Source of the DNA: Caulobacter vibrioides
GTDB taxonomy: Bacteria; Pseudomonadota; Alphaproteobacteria; Caulobacterales; Caulobacteraceae
Length of the DNA: 33,885 nucleotides
Direction: 5' to 3'
Assembly: GCA_001449105.1 (NCBI GenBank)
Contig: LNIY01000105.1
Coordinates: 1-33,885, forward strand
This document shows positions 5,666 through 12,705 of this stretch, in pieces (positions within the stretch are counted from its first letter, which is position 1; every line of letters starts with the position of its first letter). A program made the position numbers and the translations under genes. The notes under the pieces are model-generated. The model made no database searches. It was not told the DNA's origin and was given only the letters and a program-made list of their open reading frames with translations.

Positions 5666-8599
5666 ATGATCTCTGTCTCGCGCCTGGCGCTCGTCGTTTC
5701 CGCCGGCCTGGCGCTCACCGCCTGCTCCACCCTGCCCTCGGTTCTGCCCGGTTCGGGCAAGAAGGACGCCGCCCCGGCCGCGAGCGCCTCGCCGGCCGGG
5801 CCCAAGGCGCCCGCCGCGCCGGTCAGGACCGCGGGCCCGCAGTTCTCCGACCTCAAGCCCGGCCAATGGCCGCAGGAGGTCTCGGACGTCGCCGTCGATC
5901 CGGCCATCCGCTTCGGCGTGCTGGAGAACGGCATGCGCTATGCGATCCGCAAGAACGCCACCCCGCCTGGCCAGGCGTCCCTGCGCCTGTGGTTCGACGC
6001 CGGCTCGCTGATGGAGGCCGACGACCAGCAGGGCCTGGCCCACTTTCTCGAGCACATGGCCTTCAACGGGTCGAAGAACGTGCCCGAAGGCGAGATGGTC
6101 AAGATCCTCGAGCGCCGGGGCCTGGCCTTCGGGGCCGACACCAACGCCTCGACCAGTTTCGGCGAGACCGTCTACACCCTCGACCTGCCCAAGACCGACG
6201 ACGGCACGGTCGACGACGCCATGATGCTGTTCCGCGAGGCGGCCGGCGAGCTGACCATCGACCCGGCCGCCGTCGATCGCGAGCGCGGCGTGGTGCTGTC
6301 GGAGGAGCGCACCCGCGACAGCCCCGGCTATCGCGTCTTCAAGCAGGGCTTCGCCTTCAACCTGGAGGGCCAGCGTCCGCCGTCGCGCCTGCCGATCGGC
6401 ACGACCGACGTCATCTCCACCGCCCCGGCCCAGCGCATCCGCGACTTCTACCAGGCCTGGTACCGGCCCGAGAACGCGGTGTTCGTGGCCGTCGGCGACT
6501 TCGACGTCGACGCCATGGAGGCCAAGATCAAGGCCCGCTTCGGCGGTTGGAAAGGCCAGGGCGAGCCGGGCAAGCGTCCCGAACTGGGCGACATCGCCCA
6601 GCGCGGCCTGACCGCCAAGGTCATCGTCGAGCCGGGCTCGGGCGAGTCCGTCCAGCTGGGCTGGGTGCAGTCGCCCGACCTGCGCATCGAGAGCAAGGCG
6701 TCGGACCGCGAATACATGCTGGAGTCGCTGGGCATGGCGGTGCTGAACCGCCGCCTGCGCGCCCTGACCCGCAGCGCCGAGCCGCCGTTCATCTCGGCCG
6801 GCGCCCTGCGCAACGACCAGTATCACGCCGCCCAGATCAACGGCCTGTTCGCCCAGGTGAAGCCGGGCGGCTGGAAGACCGCCCTGCAGGTGCTCGACCA
6901 GGAGCAGCGCCGGCTCATGCAGTTCGGCGTGCGCCAGGACGAGCTGGACCGCGAGATCGCCGCCATGCGCGCCTCCTACGTGGCCGCCGCCGCCGGCGAG
7001 GCCACCCAGCGCACGCCCGCCCTGGCCGGCCAGATCGTCGGCACGCTGGGCGACCGCGAGGTGGTCACCAGCCCCTCGCAGAACCTGGCCGCCTTCGAGG
7101 CCATCACCAAGGACCTCAAGGCCGAGACCGTCTCGACCGCGGTGAAGTCGCTGTTCGCCGGCCAGGGTCCGCTGATCGTGCTGCCCACGCCCACGGCCAT
7201 CGACGGCGGCGAGGCTGCGGTGACCGCCGCCTACCAGGAGTCCGGCAAGACCGCCGTCACCCCGCCGGCCGCGCCCGCGACCACCAACTGGCCCTATGCG
7301 GTGTTCGGCCCCACCGGCAAGGTGGTCGAGCAAAAGGACGTCACCGACCTGGACGCCGTCTTCGTGCGCTTCGAGAACGGCGTGCGCCTGACCGTCAAGC
7401 CGACCAAGTTCCGCGACGACCAGATCCTGGTGAAGGCCCGCATCGGCAACGGCCTGCTCGACCTGCCCAAGACCGGCCAGAGCCCCCTGTGGTCGGCCTC
7501 GTCGATGATCGAGGGCGGCCTCAAGCAGATCACCGCCCAGGACATGGAGCAGGTGCTGACCGGCAAGGTCTGGAACGCCGGCCTCGGCGTCGAGGACGAC
7601 GCCTTCGTGCTGTCGGGCCGCACCCGTCCCGAGGACCTGGCCACCGAGCTGCAGGTGCTGACGGCGTACGCGTCCGACGCGGGTTGGCGGCCCGAGGCCT
7701 TCAACCGCGTGAAGACCTATTACGGCACCATCCACGACCAGCTCGAACGCACCAGCGGCGGCGTGGTCAGCCGCGACCTGTCGTTCCTGATGCACCCCGG
7801 CGACGAGCGCTTCGCCTTCCCCGATCGCAAGGAGATCGCCGACGGCTCGATCGACCAGCTGAAGGCCGCCGTCGGCGGTCCGCTGTCGACCGGCCAGATC
7901 GAGATCGTGGTCGTCGGCGACACGACGGTGGAGAAGGCGATCGCCGCGGTGGGCGAGACCTTCGGCGCCCTGCCCGTCCGCGCCGGCGGCCCAGCCCCGG
8001 CCGATGCGGCCAGGATCGCCTTCCCCGCGCCGTCCAAGGTTCCGGTTGTCCGCACCCACAAGGGCCGCGCCGACCAGGGCCTGCTGTTCATGGCCTGGAA
8101 GACCGACGACCTGTTCAGCGACCTGCAGCGCTCGCGCAACACCCAGGTCCTGGCCTCGGTGATGCAGCTGCGCCTGACCGACGAACTGCGCGAGAAGCAG
8201 GGCGCGACCTACTCGCCCTCGGTCTCGGCCACGCACAACGCCACCTTCCCGGGCTGGGGCTATATCGGCCTGTCAGTCGAGGTTCCGCCGGACAAGATCG
8301 ACCAGGTCGTGGCCAGCGTCCGCCAGATCGCCGCCGACCTGCGCGACAAGCCGGTCACCGCCGACGAGCTGGAACGGGCCAGGCTGCCGCGCATCGACCA
8401 GCTGGAGAAGGCGCGCGAGACCAACGAGTACTGGCTTGGAGCCCTGTCGGGCGCCCAGGCCGACCCGCGCCTGCTCGACGCCACCCGCTCGGTGATCGCC
8501 GGCCTGCAGCGCGTCACCGCCGCCGACGTCCAGAAAGCCGCCCGCACCTTCCTCTCCGACGACAAGAGCTGGACCTTCGAGGTCAAGCCGGAGAAGTGA
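5666..8599 (+). CDS. M16-family zinc metallopeptidase, lipoprotein
   Basis: This 977-residue protein has a lipoprotein signal with lipobox LTAC (Cys20) and an Ala/Pro-rich linker (about 30-60). The first M16 domain carries the inverted zinc motif HFLEH at 126-130 and the third ligand E206, at exactly the family spacing. A second, pitrilysin-type M16 half occupies roughly 520-960 and has no HxxEH motif, as expected for the structural half of a fused M16 protein. The length fits two full halves in one chain. It is probably a periplasmic, membrane-tethered peptidase that degrades oligopeptides. The ATG at 5666 is chosen because the signal peptide starts there; no strong ribosome binding site is visible. 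Confidence 0.94.
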   Translation: MISVSRLALVVSAGLALTACSTLPSVLPGSGKKDAAPAASASPAGPKAPAAPVRTAGPQFSDLKPGQWPQEVSDVAVDPAIRFGVLENGMRYAIRKNATPPGQASLRLWFDAGSLMEADDQQGLAHFLEHMAFNGSKNVPEGEMVKILERRGLAFGADTNASTSFGETVYTLDLPKTDDGTVDDAMMLFREAAGELTIDPAAVDRERGVVLSEERTRDSPGYRVFKQGFAFNLEGQRPPSRLPIGTTDVISTAPAQRIRDFYQAWYRPENAVFVAVGDFDVDAMEAKIKARFGGWKGQGEPGKRPELGDIAQRGLTAKVIVEPGSGESVQLGWVQSPDLRIESKASDREYMLESLGMAVLNRRLRALTRSAEPPFISAGALRNDQYHAAQINGLFAQVKPGGWKTALQVLDQEQRRLMQFGVRQDELDREIAAMRASYVAAAAGEATQRTPALAGQIVGTLGDREVVTSPSQNLAAFEAITKDLKAETVSTAVKSLFAGQGPLIVLPTPTAIDGGEAAVTAAYQESGKTAVTPPAAPATTNWPYAVFGPTGKVVEQKDVTDLDAVFVRFENGVRLTVKPTKFRDDQILVKARIGNGLLDLPKTGQSPLWSASSMIEGGLKQITAQDMEQVLTGKVWNAGLGVEDDAFVLSGRTRPEDLATELQVLTAYASDAGWRPEAFNRVKTYYGTIHDQLERTSGGVVSRDLSFLMHPGDERFAFPDRKEIADGSIDQLKAAVGGPLSTGQIEIVVVGDTTVEKAIAAVGETFGALPVRAGGPAPADAARIAFPAPSKVPVVRTHKGRADQGLLFMAWKTDDLFSDLQRSRNTQVLASVMQLRLTDELREKQGATYSPSVSATHNATFPGWGYIGLSVEVPPDKIDQVVASVRQIAADLRDKPVTADELERARLPRIDQLEKARETNEYWLGALSGAQADPRLLDATRSVIAGLQRVTAADVQKAARTFLSDDKSWTFEVKPEK

Positions 8600-8608
8600 C
8601 GCCAAGAT

Positions 8609-8813
8609 CCCTCTCCCTCTGGGGGAGGTGGTCCGCAGGGCCGGAGGGGGGGCCGTTTTCAGCCGCCGCCGACTTCGCTCCTCCCCCGTACAACGGGGGA
8701 GGTGGCGCGGCGCCATCGGCGCCGTGACGGAGGGGGCGACGGCCGGCACGACGCCCAGTCTCGCCCCCTCCACCGGCTTCGCCGGTCCCCCTCCCCCGCA
8801 GGCGGGGGAGGAG
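8609..8813. repeat. Cluster of three family B repeats
   Basis: The gap after the peptidase gene is almost entirely repeat. One element is at 8609-8652, one at 8680-8737 (CTCCCCCG..CGGGGGAG hairpin with GGCGCCATCGGCGCC inside), and one at about 8763-8813 in inverted orientation (CCACCGGCTTCGCCGG then CTCCCCCGCAGGCGGGGGAG). The second and third face each other, as in paired REP-type elements. No coding sequence is supported between 8600 and 8878. Confidence 0.8.
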
Positions 8814-8820
8814 AAAAGAA

Positions 8821-8850
8821 AAGGCCTCCGCCCTGCTGGACGGAGGCCTT
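8821..8850 (-). terminator. Rho-independent terminator of the secreted-protein gene
   Basis: AAGGCCTCCG (8821-8830) pairs perfectly with CGGAGGCCTT (8841-8850) across a 10-base loop. Read on the minus strand the hairpin is followed by TTCTTTTCTC, and it lies 28 bases after the minus-strand gene ending at 8879. It may also stop plus-strand transcripts from the peptidase gene, though the plus-strand tail is weaker. Confidence 0.8.
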
Positions 8851-8878
8851 CGCTTTAGGAAAGCGCCGCTCTAGACGA

Positions 8879-9790
8879 TCAGTACACCACCCCGCCGACG
8901 CCGCCATCGAGGCTGAGGCTCATGCTGGAGCTGGACTCGCGCACGGTCTCCTCGCGGTAGGCGGTGTAGGTCTCGGTGGTCATGATCGACAGAATCTTCA
9001 CGCCGGCGCCGTAGCGGCGCAGCAGCGAGCGCTCGTTGCAGTCGCGGGCCGGACGCTGGGGACGGCAGACCAGGGTCCCGCCTTCGCCGCCTTGGCCGCC
9101 GCGGACGCCGGGGACGTGATACAGCGCCTCGTTCTTGGCGCAGATGTAGGTCTGGCCGCCGGTGCTGGCGTCGATCAGGCCGGAATACTCGCCGATCACG
9201 TATTGCATCCGGCTGCCGGCGATGCAGCGATACAGCTCGCCGTCATAGAGGTCGTCGATCTCGCGGTCGGGGGTGACCTGCGAGGCCGGGTGCGGGATGT
9301 CCTTGTCGTCCAGGCAGACGGCGCGGACGACCACGCGCTTGAAGCGGGTGCGGGTGGCCTCGTAGGCCGTGCGGCGCGCGGCTTCGCCGCCGATCACGTT
9401 GAGGCCCTGGATGTAGCCAGTGGCCTGCGGGCCCGAATAGTAGCCGCCGTGCGCGCCGCCGCCGTAATAGACGGTCGCGCCCGCCGAGGCGTTCGATCCG
9501 GCGCGCACCGAGGCGTTGGCGCTCGCATTGGCGTTCACGTTGACGTTCACGTTGACGTTGGTCTTGCCGCCGCCGCCCCAGTGGCCGCCACCGCCGCCGC
9601 AGCCGTTGTCGCAGCCGCTCGGCGGCTTGGGCGGGCGCGGGGGCGCGGGCGGAGGCGCGCAGCAGGTCGGGGGCGTGGGCGTGCAGCCGCTGTTGCACTG
9701 GGCGTAGGCGACGCCGCCCACGAAGAGTCCGGCCACGGCCGCCCCGATGGCGATCCACAGCTTGGACACGGTCAGTTTCGGCGCCGTCAT
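8879..9790 (-). CDS. Secreted Cys/Pro-rich protein with Asn-Val/Ala repeat
   Basis: This 303-residue protein belongs to no family I recognise. A signal peptide ends after AYA (about residue 30). The mature N-terminus has paired cysteines (QCNSGC, CC, C, NGC) within a Pro-rich stretch (about 31-65). A Gly-rich spacer follows, then the low-complexity run NVNVNVNVNANASANASV (about 79-96), then Gly/Tyr-rich sequence. The C-terminal half (about 125-290) is an ordinary-looking domain with three more cysteines (near 158, 189 and 217) and a Ser-rich end. It looks like an extracytoplasmic surface or envelope component; an enzymatic role is not evident. It is transcribed alone, ending at the 8821-8850 terminator. 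Confidence 0.75.
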   Translation of the reverse strand: MTAPKLTVSKLWIAIGAAVAGLFVGGVAYAQCNSGCTPTPPTCCAPPPAPPRPPKPPSGCDNGCGGGGGHWGGGGKTNVNVNVNVNANASANASVRAGSNASAGATVYYGGGAHGGYYSGPQATGYIQGLNVIGGEAARRTAYEATRTRFKRVVVRAVCLDDKDIPHPASQVTPDREIDDLYDGELYRCIAGSRMQYVIGEYSGLIDASTGGQTYICAKNEALYHVPGVRGGQGGEGGTLVCRPQRPARDCNERSLLRRYGAGVKILSIMTTETYTAYREETVRESSSSMSLSLDGGVGGVVY

Positions 9791-9967
9791 GGCGTCTCCC
9801 CTTCACACAGCGACGTCTTCCGGCTGGTTCTCCAGCAAGAAGCGCGCCATGGGCCCGCCGCGCCCCGACTCTGTGCCAAGACGATACGACGGGGCCCCTG
9901 GCCCGGTTCTCCTAGCAAGCCCCATGCGGTCGATCTGGACCGCGAAAGGACCCGCAAGGGGACGACG

Positions 9968-10513
9968 ATGTTCCATCCAAGCACGGAACGGTTGATAGAC
10001 TATTGGCGAAACCGGGTCGGCGACGGCCGGATGCCGGCGCGCGCCAGCATCGATCCGGGCGATTTCCTCGACCTGCTGCCCCAGGTGTTCATCCTCGGAC
10101 GCGGGAACGGGCGCTATCCCTTCCGCCTGGCCGGCGGTTTCGTCACCGACCTGCACGCTCGCGACCTGCGCGGCGAGGACCAGCTGTCGATGTGGGCGCT
10201 GTCACATCGGCTGGAGGTCAAGTCGGCCATGGAAGTGGCCCGCCGCCGGGGCGAACCGGTGGTGGTCACCGCCGATATCCGCGCCCACGGCGTGGCCTCG
10301 GTGGGCATGGAGGTGCTGCTGGCCCCGATGACCGGCGCCGGCGGCGAGGCCGACCGGTTCCTGGGCCTCTATCAGCCGATCGCCATAATGCAGCGCCTGA
10401 TGGGCCGCCCGGCCTACGAGCTGGGCGTGCGCCGGATCCAGGCCCTGGCCCCGACCAACGCCGAGGCCCCGCGCCTGCGCCTGGCCAGCCTGCACGGCCG
10501 CCTGATCGCCTGA
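9968..10513 (+). CDS. PAS_5-family sensor-like protein
   Basis: The 181-residue protein matches the alphaproteobacterial PAS_5 type. It starts with a TERLIDYWRNRVGDGRMPAR helix and then DFLDLLPQVFILGRGNGRYPFRLAGGFVTDL, the hallmark beginning of this PAS variant. Strands with the pattern VEVLLAPM and RFLGLYQP follow. It has no output domain, so it presumably works by binding a partner or ligand in the cytoplasm. The ATG at 9968 follows an AAGGGG ribosome binding site. The gene stands between the divergent secreted-protein gene and a convergent methyltransferase gene. The exact role is unknown. Confidence 0.8.
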   Translation: MFHPSTERLIDYWRNRVGDGRMPARASIDPGDFLDLLPQVFILGRGNGRYPFRLAGGFVTDLHARDLRGEDQLSMWALSHRLEVKSAMEVARRRGEPVVVTADIRAHGVASVGMEVLLAPMTGAGGEADRFLGLYQPIAIMQRLMGRPAYELGVRRIQALAPTNAEAPRLRLASLHGRLIA

Positions 10514-10532
10514 CGGCGGTCATCTTGAGTTT

Positions 10533-10640
10533 CCTCCCGTGCTCTGGCGGGAGGCTTCGCGTCGGCTTGCCGGAGACGACGCCGGAAGGACGGAGGGGCG
10601 CTCGGGAGAGCGCCGCTAAGGCGGGAGCGCCCCTCCGTCC
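10533..10640. terminator. Hairpins between convergent PAS and methyltransferase genes
   Basis: Two hairpins occupy the intergenic space. CCTCCCG (10533-10539) pairs with CGGGAGG (10548-10554), 20 bases after the PAS gene. GGACGGAGGGGCGCT (10588-10602) pairs perfectly over 15 bp with 10626-10640, 14 bases after the methyltransferase stop on the other strand. Neither has a good T-tract, so Rho-independent termination is plausible but not certain. Confidence 0.5.
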
Positions 10641-10653
10641 GACCCCTGCGCCC

Positions 10654-11517
10654 CTAGAGACTCGGGTTGCGCGCCGTGACCACCCAGCCCGCGCCCTCGA
10701 TCACCACCGCCTCGCCCACTGCCTTGGCCGCGAAGGCCTCGCGCACTAGCGGGATGGCCTGCTGGCGCACCGCGTCGGGCTGATCGGCCAGGGCGCGGGT
10801 CAGCGGGCCGACCTGGAAGGCCAGGTCCACCGCGTCCTCGATCGCCGCCTGCGGGCTCTCGCCTTCGCCGAAGGTGATCGGATGGTCGACGGCGGTGAAG
10901 GCGACGTCGACAAAGCCGGCCTCGCCCAGGATCCGCTCCACCCGCGCCCGGTCGCCGAACGAGAACGGCCCCGGTGCCTGGGGCGGCGGCGGCGCGGGCG
11001 GGCCGACGATCGGCGCGATCGCCTTCATCGGCAGGCGCACCCAGTCGTTCTCGCCCGCCCCGCGCCAGCAGACGAAGGCCAGGCGCCCGCCCGGCTTCAA
11101 GGCCCGTCGCATGTGGGCGAAGGCGCCCGCCGGATCGTCGAAGAACATCACCCCAAAGCGCGAGAACAGCAGGTCGAAGTCCTCCACCGGCAGCAGGGCC
11201 CGGCTGGCGTCGGCGACCTGGAACCGGGCGTTGGCCGTCTCGGCCGCCAGCTCCCGCGCCCGCTCGACCAGCGGCTCGGAGACGTCGACACCCAGCACCG
11301 CGCCCGAGGGACCGACCAGGGCGGCGATCTCCAGGCTGCCCGCCCCGGCCCCGCAGCCGATGTCCAGCACCTGCTCGCCGGCCGCCGGGGCCGCCGCCTC
11401 GACCGCCGCGCGCCCATAGGCCTTCAGCATGCGGTCCAGCCGCGCCTGGTTGGCGACCCAGCGCTCGCCGGTCCGCCCGTTCCAGTCGGCGATCTGATGG
11501 ACGTTGCGCTCGGTCAT
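10654..11517 (-). CDS. Class I SAM-dependent methyltransferase
   Basis: This is a 287-residue Rossmann-fold methyltransferase. Motif I is VLDIGCGAGAGSLEIA (50-65) and the acidic residue after strand beta-2 is in GVDVSEPLVERAR. Later motifs are DFDLLFSRFGVMFFDDP and ALKPGGRLAFVCWR, typical of UbiE-like enzymes. The C-terminal third probably holds the substrate pocket; the substrate cannot be told. It stands alone. A 17-bp Fur-box-like palindrome lies 15 bases upstream of the start codon, so iron-responsive control is likely. A ribosome binding site (AGGG) sits about 7 bases before the ATG. No siderophore or haem gene is nearby to hint at the pathway. Confidence 0.9.
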   Translation of the reverse strand: MTERNVHQIADWNGRTGERWVANQARLDRMLKAYGRAAVEAAAPAAGEQVLDIGCGAGAGSLEIAALVGPSGAVLGVDVSEPLVERARELAAETANARFQVADASRALLPVEDFDLLFSRFGVMFFDDPAGAFAHMRRALKPGGRLAFVCWRGAGENDWVRLPMKAIAPIVGPPAPPPPQAPGPFSFGDRARVERILGEAGFVDVAFTAVDHPITFGEGESPQAAIEDAVDLAFQVGPLTRALADQPDAVRQQAIPLVREAFAAKAVGEAVVIEGAGWVVTARNPSL

Positions 11518-11531
11518 GACGGCCCTATTAA

Positions 11532-11548
11532 TTGAGAATAATTCTCAA
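11532..11548. promoter_or_regulatory. Fur-box-like palindrome
   Basis: TTGAGAATAATTCTCAA is a perfect inverted repeat around A11540. Its core TGAGAAT-A-ATTCTCA fits the 7-1-7 form of the Fur box. It starts 15 bases upstream of the methyltransferase start codon, where binding would block the promoter or translation initiation region. An Irr/RirA-type iron element is an alternative reading for an alphaproteobacterium. Confidence 0.75.
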
Positions 11549-11580
11549 CAATGGATATCCCACCGGGCGCCGCCTGTCGA

Positions 11581-12522
11581 CTACCGTCCAGCCGCGTCCA
11601 GCGCCGCGATGACCTCGGGCGGCAGGGTCAGGCGGGCCCCGACCAGCAGTTCCTCCAGCTGTTCGACGCTGGTGGCGCTGGCGATCGGAGCGGTGATGGC
11701 CGGATGAGCGACGATCCAGGCCAGGGCGATCTGGGCCGGCGTGGCGCCCGTCGCCTCGGCGGCCTGGTCGAGGGCGGCCAGTATGCGGAAGCCCTTGTCG
11801 TTGAGGTAGCCCTTGACCGTGCGCCCGCGCGCCTTGCCTTCCAGGTCGGCCTCGCTGCGATACTTGCCGGTCAGGAAGCCGGCGGCCAGGCCGTAGAACG
11901 GGATGATCCCCACCCCCTCGCGCGCCGCCAGGTCGGCCAGCGGCCCCTCGACCTCGTCGCGGTCGTAGAGATTGAACTTCGGCTGGATCGACTCGTAGCG
12001 CACCAGGCCCTTTTCGACCGAGGTCTTCAGCGAGGCCTCCAGCCGCTGCGGCGTGAAGTTCGAGGCGCCGATCGCCCGCACCTTGCCGGCCTTCACCAGC
12101 CGGTCGAAGGCCTCCAGCGTCTCGTCGATGGGCGTGGCCGCGTCATCCTCGTGCGACTGGTAGAGGTCCACATGGTCGGTGTTGAGACGGCGCAGCGAGT
12201 CTTCCAGCGCCTCCACGATATTGGCCGCCGACAGTCCGGGGCGCCTCGGCCACTTGGCCACCTTGGTCAGGATCTTGATGCGGTCGCGCTTGCCGCCGGC
12301 CGCCAGCCAGCGGCCGATGGTCGCCTCGGACTCGCCGCCCTCGTGTCCCGGAACCCAGGCCGAGTAGACGTCGGCCGTGTCGATCGCGTCGAAGCCGCCG
12401 TCGACGAAGGCGTCGATCAGGCGGTGCGAGGTCGCCTCGTCGGCGGTCCAGCCGAAGACGTTGCCGCCGAACACCAGCGGGGCGATCGAGAGGCCGGAGC
12501 GGCCGAGGGGGCGTTGGCTCAT
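11581..12522 (-). CDS. Aldo/keto reductase
   Basis: The 313-residue protein is a full-length NADPH-dependent aldo/keto reductase. It begins with the RPLGRSGLSIAPLVFGGN strand. The catalytic tetrad is visible: D48 (DTAD), Y53, K87 (LTKVAK) and H124 (YQSHEDD). The cofactor end is the IASATSVEQLEELL segment near 285-300. It resembles YajO/YdbC-type stress or general carbonyl reductases; the substrate is unknown. The ATG at 12522 has AAGGA 9 bases upstream, and an in-frame start farther up (12579) lacks family similarity. The gene ends 63 bases before the methyltransferase start, and the Fur-like box lies in that gap. Confidence 0.93.
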   Translation of the reverse strand: MSQRPLGRSGLSIAPLVFGGNVFGWTADEATSHRLIDAFVDGGFDAIDTADVYSAWVPGHEGGESEATIGRWLAAGGKRDRIKILTKVAKWPRRPGLSAANIVEALEDSLRRLNTDHVDLYQSHEDDAATPIDETLEAFDRLVKAGKVRAIGASNFTPQRLEASLKTSVEKGLVRYESIQPKFNLYDRDEVEGPLADLAAREGVGIIPFYGLAAGFLTGKYRSEADLEGKARGRTVKGYLNDKGFRILAALDQAAEATGATPAQIALAWIVAHPAITAPIASATSVEQLEELLVGARLTLPPEVIAALDAAGR

Positions 12523-12661
12523 GAAGCGGGTCCTTGTGCGAGAGCGAGCCGAAGCTTGCGCGACTTCGAACCCGGACACGCAATCAAACTTCGAAATAAG
12601 GCCTATTGGGCTTTCGTGACGGATCTATCCGAAACGGCTGAGTCCTTGCCTCGCCCCCTAC

Positions 12662-12697
12662 TCCGTAAAACCCCCGCGAAAGCGGGGATTTTACGGA
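12662..12697. repeat. Family A palindromic repeat, copy 2
   Basis: TCCGTAAAACCCCCGC-GAAA-GCGGGGATTTTACGGA differs from the copy at 3984 by one base (A-to-C type mismatch in the left arm). It ends 8 bases from the stop codon of the GMC oxidoreductase gene, so it may serve as that gene's terminator hairpin. Confidence 0.85.
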
Positions 12698-12705
12698 TGA
12701 AGAGG

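Noticed and set aside
5483..8236. A long minus-strand open frame antisense to the M16 peptidase gene
   Set aside because: No start signals and an Arg/Gly/His-rich composition. The plus-strand gene has intact catalytic motifs.
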